Source: JALYUA01 sp039933215 (GTDB lineage: Bacteria > Acidobacteriota > Thermoanaerobaculia > UBA5066 > Gp7-AA6). From it: 10,597 nucleotides of DNA. A program made the translations under genes and the position numbers. This document shows, piece after piece, positions 6,134 through 10,597 of this stretch. The stretch covers positions 1-10,597 of the forward strand of contig JBDTOO010000090.1 in the NCBI GenBank assembly GCA_039933215.1, in the 5' to 3' direction. Within the stretch, counting starts at the first letter, position 1. Each line of letters starts with the position of its first letter. A model generated the notes under the pieces. It ran no database searches and had not been told where the DNA came from. It worked only from the letters and a program-made list of their open reading frames with translations.

Positions 6134-7459
6134 CTACGACGCGGGACGGGCTTCGGGAGACGTCCCGGGCTTGCGCGGCGAGTAGCGAGCCCACCGGATG
6201 ATCTCGGGGATCGTCGGCTTCTTCCCGTACATCAGGATGCCCACGCGGTAGACCCGTCCGGCGATCCACGCGATCAGGACCGTCGTCACGAGCGAGACCC
6301 CGACGGAGACGGCGATCTGCCAGGTCGGAGGCTCCGAGATCGCGCAGCGCAAAAACATGATGAGCGAGGACGTGAAGGGAAAGATCGAGAGAAAGACCGC
6401 GATGCCGCCGGCAGGGTTCGCGAGGACTCCGTTCAAGGCCGCCATGCCGCTGATGATGAGAGCCATCGGGATCATCGCGAGCTGCTGGGCTTCCTGGTCG
6501 GTGTTGAAGGGCGCGGCGATCAGCGTGTAGACGCTCGCGTAGAGAAAGTAACCGAGGATGAAAAAGAGGATGAAGTAGCCGATCATGTCGACCGGGATCT
6601 TCGGCGCGCCCGTCTCTGTGGTCCCGAGCCTCGCGGCGATCCCCGGCAGCGACAGGTTCATCGCGACGATCGCCCAGGCGAAATACTGCGTCAGGCCGAC
6701 GAGTCCGATCCCGATGATCTTGCCGAGCATGAGCTCGGTCGGCTGCACCGATGCGATCACGATCTCGACGATGCGGCTCGATTTCTCCTCGATGACTCCC
6801 CGCATCACCTGGAATCCGTAGGAAATCATCGTCGCGTACATGATCGAGAGGAAGATGATCGCCGAGAGGATCCCGGCGCCCTTCTCCTCGGAGGTTCCGC
6901 TCTCGGTCACCTTGAATGCCTTCAGGTCCACCCGGCGGTCGAGCTCGCTTTCGAGCGACTTTGGCAGCCCCCGCGCCGCAATCCGGTCGCGCAGGAGCAC
7001 GCGGTTGATGGAGCGTTCGAGGGTGTTCAGAGCGATGAATTCCGAGACGGTCGTCGAGTAGTACTCGGCCTGGTCCTTCTCGAGCGCCGCGGGGTCCAGG
7101 ACCAGATAGCCGCTGATCTTCTTCTTCAGGACTTCCTGGCGCAGCGCCTCCTTCGTCGCGGCGAGGTCTCCGGTGATCGCCCGCCGCTCGAGGATCCAGT
7201 GCGGGAAGGTCCGGGACTTCTTCTTCTCTTCGGCCTCGCGCTGGGCGATGTCCCCCGCGAGCGGCTCGTACAGGTTGCCGCGGACGTCGACGACCGCCAG
7301 GTGCCGCTCGCCGCCCGCCTTGCGCGTCGTCGCGATCGTCACGACGATGTAGCCGAGAAAGAGAAACGGGATGAGCAGCGTCGCGATCCAGAACGCCTTC
7401 GTGCGGACGCGCTCGATGTACTCGCGCCGCGCGACCGCAAAGATCTTCTTCCAGTTCAT
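6134..7459 (-). CDS. ABC-2 type transporter permease (NatB/YhaP family)
   Basis: This 441-residue membrane subunit pairs with the ATPase encoded immediately upstream. A first membrane helix at about 23-44 follows the cytoplasmic ARREYIERVRTKAFW stretch. Next come a soluble extracytoplasmic domain (about 45-195) and roughly six helices (near 196-218, 243-268, 292-316, 328-346, 352-370 and 381-402). The EEKSSRIVEIVIASV segment after the second helix (224-238) is the hallmark of NatB-like ABC-2 permeases. Bacillus NatAB exports sodium, but many relatives have unknown substrates, so export is inferred and the cargo is open. ATG 7459 is preceded by GAGGA overlapping the TGA of the ATPase gene, 7 bases apart, which indicates a tight operon. 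The C-terminal tail is basic and Pro-rich. Length is normal for the family. Confidence 0.92.
   Translation of the reverse strand: MNWKKIFAVARREYIERVRTKAFWIATLLIPFLFLGYIVVTIATTRKAGGERHLAVVDVRGNLYEPLAGDIAQREAEEKKKSRTFPHWILERRAITGDLAATKEALRQEVLKKKISGYLVLDPAALEKDQAEYYSTTVSEFIALNTLERSINRVLLRDRIAARGLPKSLESELDRRVDLKAFKVTESGTSEEKGAGILSAIIFLSIMYATMISYGFQVMRGVIEEKSSRIVEIVIASVQPTELMLGKIIGIGLVGLTQYFAWAIVAMNLSLPGIAARLGTTETGAPKIPVDMIGYFILFFILGYFLYASVYTLIAAPFNTDQEAQQLAMIPMALIISGMAALNGVLANPAGGIAVFLSIFPFTSSLIMFLRCAISEPPTWQIAVSVGVSLVTTVLIAWIAGRVYRVGILMYGKKPTIPEIIRWARYSPRKPGTSPEARPAS
6142..6167. terminator. Candidate bidirectional hairpin at convergent gene ends
   Basis: CGGGACG (6142-6148) and CGTCCCG (6161-6167) form a perfect 7-bp stem with a 12-base loop. 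It starts 16 bases past the stop of the small + strand gene and lies within the last codons of the opposing permease gene. Convergent genes often share a hairpin here. No T-tract follows on either strand, so it may stabilise 3' ends more than it terminates. Confidence 0.3.
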
Positions 7460-7466
7460 CGGATCC

Positions 7467-8393
7467 TCATTCGATGGTCCGCGTGTCTTCGAGCCCCGCG
7501 TCCCGGACCGTGGTCAGGTAGATCTCTTCGAGCTCGGGCTCCTTCTGCGAGAAGGAATCCACCCGGAAGCGCTCGATCGCGTTCTTGAGAAATGCGCGCT
7601 GGTCGACGCTCTGGTCGAGCGTCAGGATGAACTCTCCGTTCATCGGCCTCGCCGCGAGCACGCCGGGGAGCCCGGCGAGCGTCCCGAGGTCGGTGTCCGC
7701 GGAGATGCGGATCTGGTTCTCGGAGAACCGGTGCTTCAAGTCCTTCAGCGTCCCCTCGAGCACCTTCTTCGACCGCGCGAGCAGGCAGATCTCGTCGCAG
7801 AGACGCTCGGCCTGCTCGAGGACGTGCGTCGAGAAGATGATCGTCTTCCCCTTTTCCCGGAACTCGAGGAAGTAGTCCTTCAGGAGCGCGGTGTTGATGG
7901 GGTCGAGGCCCGAGAACGGCTCGTCTAAGATGAGGATGTCCGGGTCGTGCACGATCGTCGCGATGAACTGGACCTTCTGCTGCATGCCCTTGGAGAGGGC
8001 TTCGACCTTCTTGTTCAGCCAGGGCCGCAGCTCCATCTTGTCCAGCCACCCGTCGATGCGCTTCTTCGCCGTCTCGCGGTTGACTTCCTTGATCGCCGCC
8101 AGGAAATAGAGGTGATCGATCACCTTCATCCGGCGGTAGAGGCCCCGCTCCTCGGGCAGGTACCCGATGCGGTTCTGCATGGGGCGGTCCATCTGGCGCC
8201 CGAGGACCTCGATCCTTCCGGAGTCGGGCGCCGTGATGTTCATGATCATCCGGATCGTGGTCGTCTTTCCGGCGCCGTTCGGGCCGAGGAGCCCGAACAT
8301 CGACCCCGAGGGGATCTTGAGCGACAGGTCGTCCACGGCGCGGAAGCGGCCGAAGGATTTCGAAACGTTGGTGAGCTGGATCGCTGTGTCCAT
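7467..8393 (-). CDS. ABC transporter ATP-binding protein (NatA/YhaQ family)
   Basis: This 308-residue cytoplasmic ATPase powers the ABC-2 permease encoded just downstream. It shows Walker A GPNGAGKTT (37-45), signature LSKGMQQK (133-140), Walker B ILILDEPF (153-160), D-loop SGLDP (161-165) and switch histidine H190 in FSTH. The Q-loop region reads IGYLPEERGLY (77-86), with Glu where many ABC proteins have Gln; this is usual for this subfamily. After about residue 225 comes a C-terminal extension of the DUF4162 type, common in NatA-like proteins and not in short two-domain ATPases. ATG 8393 has AGGGA at 8402-8398, four bases upstream, and is the natural start. It is the first gene of a two-gene operon. 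Sodium or small-molecule export is known for characterised relatives; the substrate here is not evident. Confidence 0.94.
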   Translation of the reverse strand: MDTAIQLTNVSKSFGRFRAVDDLSLKIPSGSMFGLLGPNGAGKTTTIRMIMNITAPDSGRIEVLGRQMDRPMQNRIGYLPEERGLYRRMKVIDHLYFLAAIKEVNRETAKKRIDGWLDKMELRPWLNKKVEALSKGMQQKVQFIATIVHDPDILILDEPFSGLDPINTALLKDYFLEFREKGKTIIFSTHVLEQAERLCDEICLLARSKKVLEGTLKDLKHRFSENQIRISADTDLGTLAGLPGVLAARPMNGEFILTLDQSVDQRAFLKNAIERFRVDSFSQKEPELEEIYLTTVRDAGLEDTRTIE

Positions 8394-8496
8394 TTTGTCC
8401 CTGCGTAACCTACGTGCACGCCGTCACGAGGTTGCAGAACGATATATCGGCCCGGGAAGTCCGGGGGGCGGGCCTTCGCGACGGTCCCGGCCGTCT

Positions 8497-8528
8497 GCCG
8501 GCCGCCCTTCGCGAGAGAAGCGGCCGGC
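8497..8528. repeat. Strong 9-bp hairpin downstream of tRNA-Ser
   Basis: GCCGGCCGC (8497-8505) and GCGGCCGGC (8520-8528) are exact reverse complements with a 14-base loop, in which TTC and GAA can pair further. It sits 7 bases past the encoded CCA of the minus-strand tRNA-Ser. It could mark the tRNA 3' end for processing or act as a termination hairpin, though the minus-strand continuation AGACGGCC is not T-rich. A second overlapping fold, CGGCCG-TCTGC-CGGCCG (8489-8505), competes with it. Confidence 0.5.
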
Positions 8529-8535
8529 GGAAAGC

Positions 8536-8625
8536 TGGCGGAGAGGGAGGGATTCGAACCCTCGAAACCCTTTCGGGCTTACCGGTTTTCGAGACCGGCC
8601 TGATCAACCACTCCAGCACCTCTCC
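8536..8625 (-). tRNA. tRNA-Ser (CGA anticodon)
   Basis: This is a complete class II tRNA of 90 bases including CCA. The acceptor stem pairs GGAGAGG (8625-8619) with CCTCTCC (8546-8540), followed by discriminator G and the encoded CCA. The anticodon stem CCGGT/ACCGG encloses the loop CTCGAAA, giving anticodon CGA (8591-8589), which reads UCG. A long variable arm (AGCCC, loop GAAA, GGGTT) and the T arm GAGGG-TTCGAAT-CCCTC are clear. The long arm and the G discriminator are serine identity features. It lies 21 bases downstream of the tadA stop on the same strand, so read-through from tadA is possible. Confidence 0.97.
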
Positions 8626-8646
8626 GGGCGATTGAGGGGGGGAATC

Positions 8647-9162
8647 CTAGCAGGATGTCGTCGAAAAGGCCCCCTCGCTCGAGCGCCGCGCGCGGAAGAA
8701 CTGCTGGAGAAGGCCGGCGCACTCTTGCGCGAGGAGACCGCCCTGGACGGCGGCGCGGTGATTGAGGCGAGGATCCTGCGGGATGTTGCCGAGAGTTCCG
8801 CAGTAGCCCGCCTTGGGATCCGCGCAGCCGAACACGACCCGCGCGATCCGGGCGTTGACGGCCGCGCCGGCGCACATGGCGCAGGGCTCGAGGGTGGCGA
8901 AGAGCGTCGCGCCGTCGAGCCTCCAGGTCGCCGCCGCCTGGCCCGCCTCGCGGAGGGCCTCGATCTCGGCGTGATGGGTCGGGTCCGCGAGGGCCTCGCG
9001 CCGGTTGCGGCCCCGGCCGACGATGCGGCCTCCGGCGACGACGACCGCCCCGACGGGCACCTCCTGCTCCGCGTAGGCGATCCGGGCGAAGGCGAGCGCC
9101 TCCCGCATGAACAGCTCATCCGCCGGAGAGGAGAGGGCCTGGGGAGGAAGACTCGGATCCAT
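8647..9162 (-). CDS. tadA: tRNA adenosine(34) deaminase TadA
   Basis: TadA converts adenosine 34 of tRNA-Arg(ACG) to inosine so that one tRNA reads CGU, CGC and CGA. The 171-residue product has the zinc deaminase core: HAE at 64-66 (zinc ligand H64, proton-shuttle E66) and PCAMC at 93-97 (ligands C94 and C97), preceded by VPVGAVVV. It also has ALADPTHHAE and ARVVFGCADPKAG, typical of TadA. Length matches the E. coli enzyme (about 167). The frame extends upstream to 9273, but those 37 residues would run into the tRNA-Arg gene and look non-coding, so I chose ATG 9162. No strong ribosome site is visible there. Its substrate tRNA-Arg(ACG) is encoded divergently 103 bases away, and tRNA-Ser follows 21 bases downstream. 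The short tail after residue 158 is Ser/Thr-rich and looks unstructured. Confidence 0.95.
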   Translation of the reverse strand: MDPSLPPQALSSPADELFMREALAFARIAYAEQEVPVGAVVVAGGRIVGRGRNRREALADPTHHAEIEALREAGQAAATWRLDGATLFATLEPCAMCAGAAVNARIARVVFGCADPKAGYCGTLGNIPQDPRLNHRAAVQGGLLAQECAGLLQQFFRARRSSEGAFSTTSC

Positions 9163-9225
9163 ACGGGAAGAATAGCCCTGCCCGCCTGAGCGTCGGTTCG
9201 TGAGGCCGATCCGGGCCGCTTTGCC

Positions 9226-9254
9226 TTGAAAACCCGTCCGGTTTCCGCTAGCCT
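9226..9254 (+). promoter_or_regulatory. Sigma70-type promoter for tRNA-Arg
   Basis: TTGAAA (9226-9231) matches the -35 consensus at five of six bases. It is followed by exactly 17 bases and TAGCCT (9249-9254), which keeps the key T, A and final T of a -10 box. The predicted start near 9261 lies about 5 bases before the mature tRNA 5' end. Position and spacing support it; the -10 match is moderate. Confidence 0.55.
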
Positions 9255-9265
9255 CCGCGGTTCCT

Positions 9266-9342
9266 GCGCCCATAGCTCAACTGGATAGAGCGTCTGACTA
9301 CGGATCAGGAGGTTGGGGGTTCAAATCCTCCTGGGCGCACCA
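9266..9342 (+). tRNA. tRNA-Arg (ACG anticodon)
   Basis: This is a complete 77-base tRNA with encoded CCA. The acceptor stem pairs GCGCCCA (9266-9272) with TGGGCGC (9332-9338), with discriminator A9339. The D stem is GCTC/GAGC. The anticodon stem TCTGA/TCAGG encloses the loop CTACGGA, so the anticodon is ACG at 9300-9302. The T arm is GGGGG-TTCAAAT-CCTCC with one G-T pair. A34 of this tRNA is the known bacterial TadA target, and tadA is the divergent neighbour. A short CCGGC-TCC-GCCGG hairpin (9348-9360) follows but has no T-run. Confidence 0.97.
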
Positions 9343-9443
9343 TTCCGCCGGCTCCGCCGGGCCTCCCGCGTGAGAACTTTCGACTCGCAACCCCGTAAAA
9401 AGCAGTACTTTGAATTCATTGATTTGCCGTTAGGGAGCGACTG

Positions 9444-10597
9444 ATGTCGAAGAAGTGGAAGATTGTCATTGGGGTGGTGGTGGCCGTCGTCATCGGCACC
9501 GTGCTCCTTGCCTCCATCCGGGGCCGGGACCGTAACCTCCCGAAGGTCACGACCGCCAGGGTGGACAAGGTGGACCTCGTCGCGAAGGTCACCGCGAACG
9601 GGAAGATACAGGCCCGGCGCAAGGTGGATCTCTCGGCGCTCGTCATGGGCCAGATCGTGAATCTCGCCGTCAAGGAAGGCGACCAGGTCGGCCGCGGCCA
9701 GCTCCTCCTCCAGATCGACAAGGCGCAGCTCGCCGCCGGAGTCGCCGGCCGCGAGGCGAGCCTCGCCGCCATGGGCAACGACCTCGCCGCCGCGCGCTCC
9801 AATGCCAACCAGGCGAAGAACGACTACGAGCGCGCGCGCCAGAATTTCAACGCCAAGATCCTCTCCGAGGCGGAGTTCCAGAAGACGAAGTCGACTTACG
9901 ACGCCGCTCAGGCGAATGTCTCCGCCACCGAAGAGCGGCTCCGCGAGACCGGCGCCAACCTCGCGGCGAGCCGCGACTCCCTGTCGAAGACGACGGTCGT
10001 CGCGCCGATCGCCGGCATCGTCACCGCGCTGCCGATCAAGGAAGGCGAAGTCACCGTCATCGGGACCATGAACAACGCGGGAACGCAGCTGCTGACGATC
10101 TCCGACATGTCGGAGGTCGAGGCGGTGATGATGGTCGACGAGACGTCCGTCCCCCAGGTCAGGATCTCGCAGACGGCCAACCTGACGATCGACGCGTACC
10201 CCGGCACGACGTTCAAGGGCACCGTGACGGAAGTCGGTTCTTCGCCCATCCAGAAGAACGATCCCGACCTCCTTTCGCTCACGGCGAACTCGGAGGCCAT
10301 CAATTTCAAGGTGAAAATCCGCATCGAGGATCCACCCGCAACGATCCGGCCTGGCTTTTCGGTGACGGCGGAGATCGTGACCGGCCGGAAAGACGGCGCC
10401 ACGGCGATCCCGATCCAGGCCCTCGTCGTCCGCGACGTTCCGAAGAAGCAGGCCACGCCCGGCGCCGCGCCCCCGAAGCCCACGGCCGTCCGGCCTCCGA
10501 CGGAGGAGGGCGTCTACCTCGTCAAGAATGGAAAGCTCGACTTCGCGAAGGTCGAGACGGGCATCGCGGGCGAGCTGATGATCGAGGTGAAGAACGG
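9444..10597 (+). CDS. Periplasmic adaptor (membrane fusion protein, MacA/HlyD type), 3' end outside window
   Basis: This adaptor of a tripartite efflux system bridges an inner-membrane pump and an outer-membrane channel. The frame is open for 384 codons to the right edge. One N-terminal membrane anchor (about 6-24) follows MSKKW. The first lipoyl half-motif is near 62-92 (KVDLSALVMGQI, then VKEGDQVGRGQLLLQID). A Gln/Ala/Glu-rich alpha-helical hairpin spans about 95-180. The second lipoyl half is near 181-205 (TTVVAPIAGIVTALPIKEGE), and the beta-barrel spans about 210-312 with FKGTVTEVG and the conserved RPGFSVTAEI. A Pro/Ala/Lys-rich insertion at about 333-353 precedes the final domain. AGGGAG (9432-9437), six bases before ATG, is a good ribosome site. 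The order resembles MacA, so a MacB-like ABC pump is expected downstream; RND partners are possible. Nothing in the window shows the cargo. Confidence 0.92.
   Translation, partial: MSKKWKIVIGVVVAVVIGTVLLASIRGRDRNLPKVTTARVDKVDLVAKVTANGKIQARRKVDLSALVMGQIVNLAVKEGDQVGRGQLLLQIDKAQLAAGVAGREASLAAMGNDLAAARSNANQAKNDYERARQNFNAKILSEAEFQKTKSTYDAAQANVSATEERLRETGANLAASRDSLSKTTVVAPIAGIVTALPIKEGEVTVIGTMNNAGTQLLTISDMSEVEAVMMVDETSVPQVRISQTANLTIDAYPGTTFKGTVTEVGSSPIQKNDPDLLSLTANSEAINFKVKIRIEDPPATIRPGFSVTAEIVTGRKDGATAIPIQALVVRDVPKKQATPGAAPPKPTAVRPPTEEGVYLVKNGKLDFAKVETGIAGELMIEVKN

Noticed and set aside
8440..8449. Perfect palindrome CGATATATCG upstream of the ABC operon
   Set aside because: Its TATATC could be a -10 box or an operator for the minus-strand operon, but no matching -35 was found and a 10-base palindrome alone is weak evidence.
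8167..9189. 340-codon plus-strand frame crossing the ATPase start, tRNA-Ser and tadA
   Set aside because: It runs through a tRNA gene and antisense to two firmly identified genes, so it is a chance frame.
9163..9273. Longer tadA start at 9273
   Set aside because: It would place coding sequence inside tRNA-Arg and its promoter, and the added residues do not resemble TadA N-termini.

Overview
The window is GC-rich bacterial DNA with tightly packed genes on both strands. The third codon positions are strongly G/C, above all in the kinase, ABC transporter and adaptor genes. The kinase has the architecture of an N-terminal PknB-type domain, one membrane helix and a large C-terminal beta-propeller, and it opens with an 'AGALLGPFEI...' N-terminus. 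This is very common in Acidobacteriota and also occurs in Myxococcota and similar GC-rich lineages. An acidobacterial origin is my best guess; it is an inference from gene style and not a proven assignment.

Layout, left to right. (1) 1-28: the 3' end of a tRNA gene. (2) 184-2217 (+): a secreted protein built from about 13 Asp-box (BNR/sialidase-type) repeats. (3) 2218-2568: a structured intergenic stretch. (4) 2569-5337 (+): a transmembrane Ser/Thr protein kinase with an extracytoplasmic propeller. (5) 5463-6126 (+): two small overlapping genes of unknown function. (6) 8393-6134 (-): a two-gene operon for a NatAB/YhaQP-type ABC exporter, ATPase first and permease second. Its 3' end runs tail-to-tail into the small genes with 7 bases between stop codons. 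(7) 8536-9342: tRNA-Ser(CGA) (-), tadA (-) and tRNA-Arg(ACG) (+). (8) 9444 to the right edge (+): a membrane-anchored MacA/HlyD-type periplasmic adaptor, cut by the window end.

Two themes stand out. The first is cell-envelope sensing and transport: a secreted Asp-box propeller, a kinase with a propeller sensor, an ABC-2 exporter and an efflux adaptor. These appear to be separate transcription units and a shared pathway is not shown. The second is translation. TadA makes the A34-to-inosine change in tRNA-Arg(ACG), and that very tRNA is encoded divergently about 100 bases from tadA, while a tRNA-Ser gene follows tadA by 21 bases on the same strand. This enzyme-substrate neighbourhood is the most interesting arrangement I found. 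I see no phage, IS element, CRISPR array or obviously new defence system.
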